64,000 nucleotides of DNA, from contig NZ_FRCS01000004.1 of the NCBI RefSeq assembly GCF_900143005.1, positions 372,001-436,000 of the forward strand, given 5' to 3'. The notes beneath the pieces were generated by a model. The model was not told the origin of the DNA and did not search any database. It was given only the letters and a program-made list of their open reading frames with translations. Within the stretch, counting starts at the first letter, position 1. Each line of letters opens with the position of its first letter. Shown here in pieces: positions 18,730 to 27,506 of this stretch. The position numbers were made by a program, and so were the translations under genes. This DNA is from Cryptosporangium aurantiacum. GTDB taxonomy: Bacteria > Actinomycetota > Actinomycetes > Mycobacteriales > Cryptosporangiaceae.

Positions 18730-20415
18730 TCACTCCGCCGGCACCGTCCGCGCCAACAATGCCTCGATCGCAGTACCGCGGGGCAGCGTCCCGAACGCAT
18801 AGCCGCTCTCGCCGCCGAGCCGCGAGCCGCAGAACGCGCTGGCGACCTCCTCCGGCGCGTGCCGCACGAGCAGCGCGCCCTGCAGGACGAGCGCGAACCG
18901 CTCCACCAGCCGACGGGCCCGGTACTCCCACTCGTGGGTGTCGGACAGCTCGTTGCGCAACGCGGCCCACGCCGCGTCCAGGCGGCTGTCGGCTCCGTGC
19001 ACCTGCTCGATCTCCTCGGTGTACGCGGCGAACGCGGCGGGCTCGCGACCCAGCGCCCGCAGGACGTCGAGCGCATTGACGTTGCCGGAGCCCTCCCAGA
19101 TGCCGTTGAGCGGCGCCTCCCGGTAGAGCCGGGGCATGCCGCTCTCCTCGACGTATCCGTTGCCGCCGAGGCATTCGAGTGCCTCCGCGACGAACGCGGG
19201 CTGCCGCTTGCACACCCAGTACTTGCCGATCGCGGTGGCCAGCCGGGAAAACGCCCGCTCCTGATCGTCGCCCGCGAAGGCCCGGTCGACCGCGCCGGCC
19301 AGCCGGAGCGCGAGCGTGGTGGCGGCTTCCGACTCCAGTGCCAGGTCGGCCAGCACGTTGCCCATCAGCGGCTGGTCCACCAGACGCCGCCCGAACGCCG
19401 AGCGGTGGCGCGTGTGGTGGACGGCCTGAACCAGCGCGGCACGCATCCCCGCCGCGGAACCGACGACGTTGTCCAGCCGGGTCAGCGACACCATCTCGAT
19501 GATCGTCCGGACGCCCCGCCCCTCGGGCCCGACCAGCCAGGCCACGGTGTCGTCGAACTCCGGCTCCGAGCTCGCGTTGCTCCGGTTGCCCAGTTTGTCC
19601 TTGAGACGCTGGATCCGGAACGTGTTCCGGGTGCCGTCCGGCAGGATGCGCGGCACCAAGAAGCAGGACAGCCCACCCGGCGCCTGCGCCAGGACCAGGA
19701 ACACGTCGTTCATCGGCGCGCTCGTGAACCACTTGTGGCCGCGCAGCCGCCAGGTGCCGTCCCCGGCGAGCCGCGCGATGGTCGTGTTCGAGCGGACGTC
19801 GGATCCGCCCTGCTTCTCGGTCATACCCATGCCCGCGAGCAGACCGCGCTTGGTCGTCGGCACTCGCAGGCCGAAGTCGTAGACCCGGCTGGCCAGCAGC
19901 GGTTCGTAGACCTCGGCGAGGTCGGGGGTGGAGCGCAGCGCGGGCACCGCGGCGTACGTCATCGACAGCGGACACAGGTGCCCCGCCTCGAGCTGCCCCT
20001 GGACCAGCAGCCCGGCCGCCCGTGCCACGTGCGCGCCGACCCGGTCGTCGGCCCACGGCGTCGCGCCGAGGCCTGCCCCGACCGAGACGTCCAGCAGCCG
20101 GTGCCAGGACGGGTGGAACTCGACCTCGTCGATCCGGTGGCCGTACCGGTCGTGGGTGCGCAGCACCGGCTCGTGGCGGTTGGCTTCGTCGGCCCAGGTC
20201 TGCGCTTCGGCGCTACCGGCGATCCGCCCCAGCTGGTGCAACTCGGGCAGGAACCAGGACGCGCCCTCCCGGACGACGCCCGCGAGCAGCGCCGGATCGT
20301 CGGCCACGTCGTGGCCGACGAGCGGCGGAGGCTGGTTGGTGACCTGGTGCGTGCCCGCACCGGCGGCCGGAGCGGCCGAGAAGACCGGCGATTCGGACGT
20401 CACGAGCTCGGACAT
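18730..20415 (-). CDS. AidB-like acyl-CoA dehydrogenase
   Basis: 561 residues, the length of the AidB/isovaleryl-CoA-dehydrogenase-like branch rather than the 380-residue short-chain enzymes. FAD-dependent flavoprotein fold with MTEKQGGSDVRSNTT (family signature), GHKWFTSAPMNDVFLVLA, TRLDNVVGSAAGMRAAL and the C-terminal EALECLGGNGYVEESGMPRLYREAPLNGIWEGSGNV block. AidB proteins bind DNA and are linked to alkylation stress in E. coli; the native substrate is unclear. The ATG at 20415 has GGAGG 8 nt upstream. It overlaps the end of the upstream TetR gene by 16 bp, so the regulator and enzyme form one operon. Confidence 0.9.
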   Translation of the reverse strand: MSELVTSESPVFSAAPAAGAGTHQVTNQPPPLVGHDVADDPALLAGVVREGASWFLPELHQLGRIAGSAEAQTWADEANRHEPVLRTHDRYGHRIDEVEFHPSWHRLLDVSVGAGLGATPWADDRVGAHVARAAGLLVQGQLEAGHLCPLSMTYAAVPALRSTPDLAEVYEPLLASRVYDFGLRVPTTKRGLLAGMGMTEKQGGSDVRSNTTIARLAGDGTWRLRGHKWFTSAPMNDVFLVLAQAPGGLSCFLVPRILPDGTRNTFRIQRLKDKLGNRSNASSEPEFDDTVAWLVGPEGRGVRTIIEMVSLTRLDNVVGSAAGMRAALVQAVHHTRHRSAFGRRLVDQPLMGNVLADLALESEAATTLALRLAGAVDRAFAGDDQERAFSRLATAIGKYWVCKRQPAFVAEALECLGGNGYVEESGMPRLYREAPLNGIWEGSGNVNALDVLRALGREPAAFAAYTEEIEQVHGADSRLDAAWAALRNELSDTHEWEYRARRLVERFALVLQGALLVRHAPEEVASAFCGSRLGGESGYAFGTLPRGTAIEALLARTVPAE

Positions 20416-21113
20416 GCTGCCTCCAGTGAACTTTCCGCAGAGTGAGCGCCGTCCGCAGAGGTCGGTCGAACAGAATCCAGCGCGGAGGGGGCGAACTGGG
20501 TCACGGGTACTCCGACACACCGGAGCGCGAGCGCGGTGAGCTCGGCGACCAGCGAGCGGGCGGCCGGCCCGTCCACCGGCCCGGAGAGCTGGCCGATCAG
20601 GACCTCGGCAACGCCGCCGGTGAGCGCGGCGGCCGTGACGGCGGCGTTCTGCGGCACCATCTCGCCGGCGCGGACGCCGTCGAGGATCACCGCCGCGAAC
20701 ACCTCGTGATAGCGCCGCCGGTAGTTCAGCCGTTCGGTGACGACCAGCGGGTCGGCGGGTTCGGCGATCAACGCGTACGCCAGTTGGCGCCCGAGGATGG
20801 CCCGCTGCGCGAACAGCCCGACGCCCTGCGCCAGCCGGTCGGCCGACGAGACCGGCTCGGACGCCGACAGGACGGTGCCCAGCACCTCGAGCTCGCGCTG
20901 GGTGGCGCGGCGGAACACCTCGGCGGCGAGCGCTCCCTTGTTCGGGAAGTGCTGATAGACGGCGCCGGTGGAGATTTCCGCGGCGGCGGCGACGGCTGCG
21001 ACCGTGGCGCCCGCCCAGCCCTGAGCGGCGACGATGCGGGTGGCCTCGGCCACGAGTCGTTCGCGCACGGCGGCGCGGCGGCGTGCGACCCGAGGGGGTT
21101 GGCGGTACGGCAC
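20400..21113 (-). CDS. TetR-family transcriptional regulator
   Basis: 237 residues. N-terminal helix-turn-helix (ATRIVAAQGWAGATVAAVAAAAEISTGAVYQHFPNKGAL), then a helical ligand-binding domain of the TetR type. Start is the GTG at 21113. An exact 6-4-6 palindrome lies 8-23 bp upstream of the start, which suggests autorepression. The gene runs directly into the AidB-like acyl-CoA dehydrogenase (16-bp overlap), which is therefore the likely target and an acyl-CoA a possible ligand. Confidence 0.9.
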   Translation of the reverse strand: MPYRQPPRVARRRAAVRERLVAEATRIVAAQGWAGATVAAVAAAAEISTGAVYQHFPNKGALAAEVFRRATQRELEVLGTVLSASEPVSSADRLAQGVGLFAQRAILGRQLAYALIAEPADPLVVTERLNYRRRYHEVFAAVILDGVRAGEMVPQNAAVTAAALTGGVAEVLIGQLSGPVDGPAARSLVAELTALALRCVGVPVTQFAPSALDSVRPTSADGAHSAESSLEAACPSS

Positions 21114-21120
21114 GGAAGTA

Positions 21121-21136
21121 GTGAACCAGAGTTCAC
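21121..21136. promoter_or_regulatory. Palindromic operator upstream of tetR-acyl-CoA dehydrogenase
   Basis: GTGAAC-CAGA-GTTCAC, a perfect palindrome with 6-bp arms, immediately upstream of the TetR start. Position and symmetry fit a TetR-type operator for autoregulation. Confidence 0.55.
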
Positions 21137-21253
21137 GGCTTCCCGATAGCCCGTGGCGTGAGGACGTTCACAGGACGCGTCAGACGTCCGGCCAGTTGCC
21201 AGAACTCCGCTGAGTCACGACACTTCATGGGGGTCTCGGACCAGCACACCCCG

Positions 21254-21291
21254 TCTACAGGTTGTAGATTTTCTTGTCTACACAACGTAGA
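21254..21291. promoter_or_regulatory. Two direct palindromic operators plus -10 element
   Basis: tctacaggttgtaga (21254-21268) and tctacacaacgtaga (21277-21291) are TCTAC-N5-GTAGA palindromes, centres 23 bp apart, in an AT-rich patch. The CTACA-N3-TGTAG core resembles BlaI/CopY-family operators. A -10-like TAGAAT at 21288-21293 overlaps the second site and lies about 7 bp before the ATG at 21301, as expected for a leaderless transcript. Confidence 0.6.
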
Positions 21292-21300
21292 ATTTTGCTC

Positions 21301-21495
21301 ATGAATTCGCCCCTGTCCGGTGCCGCAAGCGACGCTCTCGACCGGGCGCTCGACCAGCTCCGGATCCGCCTCCTGGCCACTGCGGCGACCCGCCTGCAGC
21401 CCGCGGAGAACGACCGGCCGATCGAGCCGTCGAACCGTCGATGCCACAGCACCGGTGCCCCGAGGCGCAAAAGCACCAACAACAACGCGGCCTGA
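21301..21495 (+). CDS. 64-residue protein of unknown function, probably leaderless
   Basis: Starts at the ATG at 21301, directly after the tandem operators and the -10-like TAGAAT. No ribosome site is present, consistent with a leaderless mRNA. Residues 8-32 could form an amphipathic helix (SDALDRALDQLRIRLLATAATRL), followed by a polar, basic tail ending in NNNAA. The frame ends at the terminator hairpin 21493-21526, which overlaps its stop codon. I do not recognise a family. The compact promoter, ORF and terminator arrangement is what argues that it is real. Confidence 0.5.
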   Translation: MNSPLSGAASDALDRALDQLRIRLLATAATRLQPAENDRPIEPSNRRCHSTGAPRRKSTNNNAA

Positions 21496-21526
21496 CCGGC
21501 GGTCAGCGGAACCCGACCGCCGGTCA
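21493..21526. terminator. Bidirectional terminator hairpin
   Basis: A 12-bp perfect stem (tgaccggcggtc and its complement) with a 10-nt loop between the micro-gene (plus) and clpP (minus). Confidence 0.7.
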
Positions 21527-21541
21527 GAACAGTTGGACCGA

Positions 21542-22258
21542 TCAGCTCCGGGAGCCGACCGGATCCAGCGTCCGGACGACGTGGTCGACGAAGCCGTAGT
21601 CGCGCCCCTCCTCCGCCGTGAACCAGCGGTCCCGGTCGGAGTCGCGCTCGATGACCTCCAGCGGCTGACCGGTGTGGAACGCGATCAACTCGGCCATCGT
21701 CTTCTTGGTGTGCAGCATCTGCTCGGCTTGGATCCGGATCTCGGTCTCGGTACCGCCGAACCCGCCGTGCGGCTGGTGCATGACGATTCGGGAGTGCGGT
21801 AGCGCGTACCGCTTACCACGCGCACCGGAACAGAGCAGGAACTGTCCCATCGAGGCGGCAAATCCCAGCGCCACCGTGCAGACGTCGTTACTCACCCATT
21901 GCATGGTGTCGTAAATGCCCATTCCGGCGGTCACCGAGCCGCCCGGAGAATTGATGTAGAGCCAAATGTCACGCTCCGGGTCCTCGGCGTTGAGCAGCAA
22001 CAATTGCGCGCAGATCGCGTTCGCCACCGCGTCGTTGACCTCACTGCCCAGAAACACGATCCGGTCCCGCAACAGCCGCGAGAAGACCTGCTCGTCCAGC
22101 CCGCCGCTCCCGATCGGAACCGGCGCTGACGCGGCGATTCCGGCGCGGACGACCGGCCCGGTCACCGGAACTGACGACCAGTGCGGCACGGTGTCGACTG
22201 CTCGGTCGTGCACTGCGGATCGCCTGCCGCCCGACGTCCGAAAAGGTATTTGAACCAT
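21542..22258 (-). CDS. clpP: ATP-dependent Clp protease proteolytic subunit
   Basis: 238 residues from the ATG at 22258. Serine peptidase that assembles into the barrel-shaped ClpP tetradecamer and degrades proteins fed by Clp ATPases. Catalytic triad residues visible: Ser136 (GFAASMGQF), His161 (VMHQPHGG) and Asp near 210 ([10 protein letters not shown]). The substrate-groove motif [17 protein letters not shown] is intact. About 50 residues precede the usual start of the fold ([10 protein letters not shown]); this is either a propeptide or a sign that a later start is used. It is not paired with a second clpP or with clpX here, so it may be a paralog of the main clpP1P2 operon. Confidence 0.92.
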   Translation of the reverse strand: MVQIPFRTSGGRRSAVHDRAVDTVPHWSSVPVTGPVVRAGIAASAPVPIGSGGLDEQVFSRLLRDRIVFLGSEVNDAVANAICAQLLLLNAEDPERDIWLYINSPGGSVTAGMGIYDTMQWVSNDVCTVALGFAASMGQFLLCSGARGKRYALPHSRIVMHQPHGGFGGTETEIRIQAEQMLHTKKTMAELIAFHTGQPLEVIERDSDRDRWFTAEEGRDYGFVDHVVRTLDPVGSRS

Positions 22259-22411
22259 ATCGCGGACCTGCACCTCTCGACTCGCCTTTGTTTTCCTTCT
22301 CGGACGCTAAGCGGAGATCGAGCCGCGAATAGAAATGTTCGCTGGAGGCGATTCCGCTCTTGGCGTCTACGCCGAGAGCAATACGGGTAGCGGCAGGAGG
22401 CCGGGTCGGGC

Positions 22412-22430
22412 ACGGAGCGGTTCGCTCCGT
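22412..22430. other. Short leader hairpin upstream of pta
   Basis: acggagcg-gtt-cgctccgt, a perfect 8-bp stem about 40 bp before the pta start. It may be a leader structure or an operator. Confidence 0.35.
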
Positions 22431-22469
22431 AAGCTACGAACAGGCTCCCACCGACCGGGAAGGACCGAG

Positions 22470-24530
22470 ATGTCCGAGATTCTCTATCTCACGTCGATGG
22501 AGCCGCGTTCGGGAAAGTCGGCGGTGGCGTTGGGCTTGCTCGACCTGCTCGCCGCGGACGTCCGGCGGCTGGCGGTGTTCCGGCCGGTAGTGCCTGACCA
22601 CGGGCAGCCGGATCCGATCGTCGAGCTGGCCCGCTCGCGGTATCAGCTCGACCTTCCGGAGCCCGACGCGGTCGCGTTCACGTACTCGTCGGCGGCGGAG
22701 CTGATCGAGTCCGGCGGGCCGGAGCGTCTCATCTCGGCGGTGGTCGAGCACGTCGCCCGGCTGCGTGAGCGCTACGACTTCGTGCTGTGCGTCGGCACCG
22801 ACTTCACCGGACCGTCGCCCGCCGTGGAACTGGACCTCAACGCCGAGCTGGCTGCCAACCTCGGCGCCCCGGTGCTGCAGGTGCTCTCCGGGCACGGCCG
22901 TACCGCCGACGCAGTGACCACCGCACTCCGGGAGGGCCGCACGGTCCTCCGCGAACACGGCTGCGAGGTCCTGGCCACGATCGTCAACCGCGCCGGCCCC
23001 GAACACACCGGCCTGGCCTGCGACGACCCGCCGGTCTACGTGCTGCCGGACCTGCCGGTGCTGGCCGCGCTGACCGTCGCCGAGGTTGTCGCCGCCCTCG
23101 ACGGGACGCTGCTCTCCGGCGACGGACCGGCGTTGCAGCGCGAGGTCGACTCGTACCTCGCCGGCTCGGCCTACCTGCAGACCGTGCTCCCGCTGCTCAA
23201 GGACGGCATGCTGCTGGTGTCGTCCGGTGACCGGATCGACCTGGCGGTCGGCGTCGCGGCGGCCGCCGTGAGCCCTGAGCTGCCCACTCCGGCGGGCATC
23301 GTGCTGACCGTCGGGCACGTGCCTGACCAGCAGAGCCTCGCGTTGCTCGAACCGTCCGGGCTGCCGGTGATCGCGGTGAAGGCCGATACCTACACGACGC
23401 TGCACCAGCTGGAGGGCCTCACCGGGCAGTTGCGGGCCGACAGCGCCCGTAAAGTTGCCGCCGCACTGGGGGCGTTCGCCGACCACGTCGACACCGAGAC
23501 GCTCCGCAAACGGATCCAGCTGAGCAAGCCGGACGTCGTCACGCCGTTGATGTTCTCCGCCCAGCTGATCGCGCACGCCCGAGCCGACAAGCGGACGATC
23601 GTGCTCCCCGAGGGCGAAGAGGAACGAATCCTGCTCGCCACCGAGGAGCTGACCCACCGCGGCGTCGCCGACCTGGTCCTGCTCGGTGACCGCGACGTCA
23701 TCGCGGCGAAGGCCACCCAGCTCGGCACCGACCTGTCCGGCGTCCGGATCATCGACCCGCTGCGCTCACCGCTGCGATCTCAGTTCGCGAAGACGTACGC
23801 CGAGCTGCGCGCGCACCGGGGCGTGACCCCGGAGATGGCCTACGACATCGTCGGTGACGTCTCGTACTTCGGCACGATGCTCGTGCACGCGGGTGAGGTC
23901 GACGGCATGGTGTCGGGCGCCGCGCACACGACCGCGCACACGATCCGGCCGGCTCTGGAGGTGATCCGGACGCTGCCCGACGTCTCGCTGGTCTCGAGCG
24001 CGTTCCTGATGTGCCTGCCGACGAAGGTCCTGGTGTTCGCCGACTGCGCCGTCGTCCCCGATCCGGACGCCGCCCAGCTGGCCGACATCGCGATCTGCGC
24101 CGCCGAGACCGCGGTCGCGTTCGGGGTCGAGCCGCAGGTCGCGATGGTGTCGTACTCGACCGGCGGCTCCGGGTCGGGCGTCGACGTCGACAAGGTGCGC
24201 GCGGCGACGTCGCTGGTGGCTGAACGACGGCCGGACCTGCCGCTGGCCGGACCCATCCAGTACGACGCCGCGGTCGACCCGGCGGTCGGCGCCGCGAAGC
24301 TGCCCGGCAACCCGGTGGCCGGGCATGCGACGGTCCTGGTCTTCCCCGACCTCAACACCGGCAACACCACGTACAAGGCCGTACAGCGGGCGGCATCGGC
24401 GATCGCGGTCGGCCCGGTGCTCCAGGGGCTGCGGCGACCGGTCAACGACCTGTCCCGCGGGTGCACGGTCGCCGACATCGTCAACACGGTTGCCATCACC
24501 GCCGTCCAGGCACAGCAGGGAGCGCGATGA
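22470..24530 (+). CDS. pta: Phosphate acetyltransferase
   Basis: 686 residues, the long form. Interconverts acetyl-CoA and acetyl phosphate. The N-terminal half has a P-loop-like start (LTSMEPRSGKSAVALGLLDLL) of the BioD/CobB type and a DRTGG region. The catalytic PTA domain occupies roughly the last 330 residues (TIVLPEGEEERILLATEEL, GDVSYFGTMLVHAGEVDGMVSGA, SYSTGGSGSG, YDAAVDPAVGAAKLPG, FPDLNTGNTTYKAVQR). The ATG at 22470 has a GGAAGGA site. The stop codon overlaps the ackA start by 4 bp (ATGA), so both enzymes are produced together. Confidence 0.96.
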   Translation: MSEILYLTSMEPRSGKSAVALGLLDLLAADVRRLAVFRPVVPDHGQPDPIVELARSRYQLDLPEPDAVAFTYSSAAELIESGGPERLISAVVEHVARLRERYDFVLCVGTDFTGPSPAVELDLNAELAANLGAPVLQVLSGHGRTADAVTTALREGRTVLREHGCEVLATIVNRAGPEHTGLACDDPPVYVLPDLPVLAALTVAEVVAALDGTLLSGDGPALQREVDSYLAGSAYLQTVLPLLKDGMLLVSSGDRIDLAVGVAAAAVSPELPTPAGIVLTVGHVPDQQSLALLEPSGLPVIAVKADTYTTLHQLEGLTGQLRADSARKVAAALGAFADHVDTETLRKRIQLSKPDVVTPLMFSAQLIAHARADKRTIVLPEGEEERILLATEELTHRGVADLVLLGDRDVIAAKATQLGTDLSGVRIIDPLRSPLRSQFAKTYAELRAHRGVTPEMAYDIVGDVSYFGTMLVHAGEVDGMVSGAAHTTAHTIRPALEVIRTLPDVSLVSSAFLMCLPTKVLVFADCAVVPDPDAAQLADIAICAAETAVAFGVEPQVAMVSYSTGGSGSGVDVDKVRAATSLVAERRPDLPLAGPIQYDAAVDPAVGAAKLPGNPVAGHATVLVFPDLNTGNTTYKAVQRAASAIAVGPVLQGLRRPVNDLSRGCTVADIVNTVAITAVQAQQGAR

Positions 24531-25672
24531 AGCCGGTACTGGTGATCAACTCCGGATCGTCGTCGCTGAAGTACCAGCTGATCGACGTCGGGTCCGGTGT
24601 GCTCGCCAAGGGACTGATCGAGGAGATCGGTTCGGACGCCGCCCGGCTGCGGCACTCCGGACGCGAGCCGGACACCCGGCCGGCGAAGGACCACGACGCG
24701 GCGCTCGCGTGGATGCTCCAGGTTCTCGGCGGGTTGGACGGACTGCTCGCGGTCGGGCACCGCGTCGTCCACGGCGGGACGCGATACACCGCGCCGACCG
24801 TGATCGACGCCGCCGTCGAGGCCGGCATCGAGGAGCTGTCGCCGCTCGCGCCGCTGCACAACCCGGTCAACCTGGCCGGCATCCGGGCGCTGCGGACCCA
24901 GTTGCCGGACGTCCCGCAGGTCGCGGTGTTCGACACCGCGTTCCACGCGACGATCCCGGCAGTGGCCGCCACCTACGCGCTGCCGCTCGACGTGGCCGCG
25001 GAGTACGGCGTCCGCCGGTACGGGTTCCATGGCACGAGCTGCCAGTACGTGACGCGGCGGACCGGGGAGTACCTGGGCGCCGAGAACCTCATCATCTGCC
25101 ATCTCGGGAACGGCGCCTCGGCGACCGCGGTGTCCGGCGGGCGGAGCGTCGACACCTCGATGGGGCTGTCGCCGCTGGAGGGCCTGGTGATGGGCACCCG
25201 CAGCGGTGACCTCGACCCGGCGCTCCCGTTTCACCTGATCAGGGCCGGGCTGGATCCGGCGGAGGTGGAGACGATCCTCACCTCTCGCAGCGGGCTGCGC
25301 GGCCTGGCCGGTGCGTCGGACATGCGGGAGGTTCGCGCGAAGGCCGACGCCGGGGACGCCGCTGCCCGGCTCGCGCGCGAGATCTACGCGTACCGGATCC
25401 GTAAGTACGTCGGCGCGTACCTGGCGGTGGTTCCGGGGGTGCAGGCGCTGGTGTTCACGGCGGGGGTCGGCGAGAACGACGCTCCGCTGCGGGCCGAGGT
25501 CTGTGGGTCGCTGGCCCATCTGGGTATCGAGTTGGACGACGACGCCAATCGCGCCGCCGTCGGGCCGTCGGAGCCGGTGACGATCGGCAGTGGGGCGGTG
25601 CCGGTCGTGGTCGTGCCCACCGACGAGGAGTCGGAGATCGCCGCACAGGCGGCAGCCGCCGTCCTCTCCTGA
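24527..25672 (+). CDS. ackA: Acetate kinase
   Basis: 381 residues. Transfers phosphate between acetyl phosphate and ADP, completing the acetyl-CoA to acetate route with Pta. ASKHA-fold signatures are intact: NSGSSSLKYQLID at the N-terminus, HRVVHGG, the catalytic segment FDTAFHATIP, YGVRRYGFHGTSCQYV, CHLGNGASATAV, DTSMGLSPLEGLVMGTRSGDLDP and FTAGVGEND. Slightly shorter than the usual 395-400 residues. Second gene of the pta-ackA operon. Confidence 0.96.
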   Translation: MKPVLVINSGSSSLKYQLIDVGSGVLAKGLIEEIGSDAARLRHSGREPDTRPAKDHDAALAWMLQVLGGLDGLLAVGHRVVHGGTRYTAPTVIDAAVEAGIEELSPLAPLHNPVNLAGIRALRTQLPDVPQVAVFDTAFHATIPAVAATYALPLDVAAEYGVRRYGFHGTSCQYVTRRTGEYLGAENLIICHLGNGASATAVSGGRSVDTSMGLSPLEGLVMGTRSGDLDPALPFHLIRAGLDPAEVETILTSRSGLRGLAGASDMREVRAKADAGDAAARLAREIYAYRIRKYVGAYLAVVPGVQALVFTAGVGENDAPLRAEVCGSLAHLGIELDDDANRAAVGPSEPVTIGSGAVPVVVVPTDEESEIAAQAAAAVLS

Positions 25673-25691
25673 CGGGGGGCGGGGGCCGGGC

Positions 25692-26570
25692 TCAGGGTTC
25701 CGGCAGCTCGGCCAGCCGATGTTCGGCACCGGCGACGCGCTGCGCTGCGAGCTGCGCCGATTTCCGCGCAGCCTCGTCCGCCCGCCGCGCGGCTTTCGCG
25801 TCGTGCTCGACGGAGTTCACGGCCGCCTCCGCGTCGTCCAGATCGAGGCGCAGCTGGTCGACGCGGTCCCGCGCGTCCTGCAGTCGCTGCTCGACCTCCG
25901 CCAACGCCCGCGCGGACTCCTCGCGCGACGCTTCGGCGTCGACCAGCGACGCCCGCGCGCGGTCCACGACCTCCTCCGCCTCCTCGCGGGCCCGGCGCAG
26001 CTGCTCGGTCCGCTCCTTCCGGCGCACGGCCAGGTCGTCGTCGGCCGGTTTGGAGGCCTTCGGTTTCGGCGTAGCCACCGGCGCCGGACCCGGCCCCACC
26101 GGCCCGAACCCGGCGTACTGCAGCGCGTTGGTCAGCCGTCCGCTTCGGACCGCCTCGGCCGCCTCCGGGTCGCCGAGCGCGGCGTGCAGCGTCTGCTCCA
26201 GTTCCCGGGCGACGTCGTCGCTGATTGCCTGCCCACGCTCGTGGCCGAGCGCCCGCGCTTCCTGAGCCACCGCGTAGACGAGCCGGTGCCGCTGCTGGGT
26301 CAGCGCCCGCAGCTGGTCGGCGCTCACCGAGGCCTGCAACTCGCGGAGCTGCTCCCCCAGCGCCAGCAACGGCTCGATCTGCTCCTGCCGGTCGCGGATC
26401 AGCTGGTTTGCCAGCCAGGCCGAGAGCGACGGCTTCCGCAGCGCCTTGATCTGCGCGGCGAGCTCACGATCGCCGGCCGCACGTGCCTCTTTCTCCCGAG
26501 CGGTGCGCGCGGCCGTGAACTGGCCAGGGTCGAGTCCGTACAGCTCGTCGGCCACCTCGTCGAGGTTCAC
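25692..26570 (-). CDS. Coiled-coil protein of unknown function
   Basis: 292 residues from the GTG at 26570. The N-terminal part (VNLDEVADELYGLDPGQFTAARTAREKEAR) and the following ALRKPSLSAWLANQLIRDR segment are a conserved actinobacterial family of unknown role. From about residue 175 there is a Pro/Lys hinge, then a long charged coiled coil rich in Arg, Glu and Ala that runs almost to the end. An ATG at 26624 would add 18 residues but the family begins at the chosen start. It converges on ackA with a 19-bp gap. Confidence 0.75.
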   Translation of the reverse strand: MNLDEVADELYGLDPGQFTAARTAREKEARAAGDRELAAQIKALRKPSLSAWLANQLIRDRQEQIEPLLALGEQLRELQASVSADQLRALTQQRHRLVYAVAQEARALGHERGQAISDDVARELEQTLHAALGDPEAAEAVRSGRLTNALQYAGFGPVGPGPAPVATPKPKASKPADDDLAVRRKERTEQLRRAREEAEEVVDRARASLVDAEASREESARALAEVEQRLQDARDRVDQLRLDLDDAEAAVNSVEHDAKAARRADEAARKSAQLAAQRVAGAEHRLAELPEP

Positions 26571-26995
26571 GCGACGAGCGTGCCACGACCGAGGCCCACG
26601 CGTCCGCGCGACGCCGCTGACCATGGGCGCTTCACCCGTCCGGTCGAGGCCGCACTAGTCCGCGCAGCAGATTGTCCTATGTAGACTCGTGTGACGCCCA
26701 CCTCCCTCTTTGACCAGCATCGATGTGCAATTTTCGGGAGCAGCGTGTAGCCTTCGACGTCGGGTCAACAGCGTGGGCCGAGGTCGAGGAGGTGGTCGTC
26801 GTGTCGTCGAACGATCCCTCCAGTAGTCATACCCGGCACGCGCTCAGCCGCTGAGGCGTCGGGAGACGACGCCACCCCTTCTTGCTGACGAAGCTCGCAG
26901 CCCCAAACAAACGGTGCTGCTCAGGGGAGCCGCGGTGCGCAGTGCCGGGTCAACGGGCCGCCGTTCGCTTCCGATCCGCGCAAGGGGTACCTCCC
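26571..26995. other. 425-bp region with possible leader peptide and hairpin
   Basis: No ordinary gene. It contains a 17-codon frame at 26801-26854 with a strong GGAGG site, a 7-bp perfect hairpin (26855-26873) starting right after its stop codon, and then the ribosome site of the 28-residue membrane peptide at 26996. The arrangement suggests a structured leader. Confidence 0.4.
26801..26854 (+). CDS. Possible Ser-rich 17-residue leader peptide
   Basis: GTG start with GAGGAGG 6-12 nt upstream; peptide VSSNDPSSSSHTRHALSR, with seven Ser in about 18 residues. The stop codon abuts a GGCGTCG-GGAGA-CGACGCC hairpin. Could be a translational leader controlling what follows; could also be chance. Confidence 0.25.
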   Translation: MSSNDPSSSHTRHALSR

Positions 26996-27082
26996 ATGAG
27001 CAAGGTCACTGTTCCGTTCGCCGCCGTTCTCGTCCTGGCCTGGATCGTCACCATCACCGTTATCAACGCTTCCGCACACTGA
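26996..27082 (+). CDS. 28-residue single-pass membrane micropeptide
   Basis: ATG at 26996 with a purine-rich site (AAGGGG) 8-13 nt upstream. The peptide is MSKVTVPF followed by a continuous hydrophobic helix (AAVLVLAWIVTITV) and a short polar end INASAH. Size and ending recall KdpF, but there is no kdpABC nearby, so I give no function. The coding quality (one clean helix with flanking Lys and His) argues against chance. Confidence 0.45.
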   Translation: MSKVTVPFAAVLVLAWIVTITVINASAH

Positions 27083-27325
27083 CAGTAGTCACCCGAGGGC
27101 TGGCGTAGTGATGCGCGGCGGGTGCAAATCGGTGAGTAACCTGATGGAAAAGTACGACTCGGGCTGTCCGTCAGTATCAATCGACGCGGATAGCAGGAGA
27201 CGCGTCGGGAGTGTCCCTCCAGATCCCCGAGCACGGCTCTGACCTGCGGGTTACTCTGCTCTCCGAGATAACGGGGACCGGTGGGGCACGGCGGGGGCCG
27301 TCGACGAAACCTGCTCCCGTGCCAT

Positions 27326-27398
27326 GCCCTCGTAGCTCAGCGGATAGAGCAGGTGCCTTCTAAGCACTTGGTCGCAGGTTCGAACCCTGCCGAGGGCA
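27326..27398 (+). tRNA. tRNA-Arg (anticodon TCT)
   Basis: Acceptor GCCCTCG pairs with CGAGGGC; D-arm GCTC..GAGC; anticodon loop CTTCTAA gives TCT; T-arm GCAGG-TTCGAAC-CCTGC. The CCA end is encoded at 27399-27401. Confidence 0.95.
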
Positions 27399-27506
27399 CC
27401 ACACCCGGGCGGCCAGCGTATCGTGCTCGCGCCACGATCTGAATACTCTGCGTAGCAGTACTGCTGCACTTCCGCTGATACCCGCCCACCCTCGTACGGT
27501 GGCCGG

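Noticed and set aside
27143-27242. 33-codon frame MEKYDSG... between the micropeptide and tRNA-Arg
   Set aside because: No clear ribosome site and no recognisable feature; composition not convincing.
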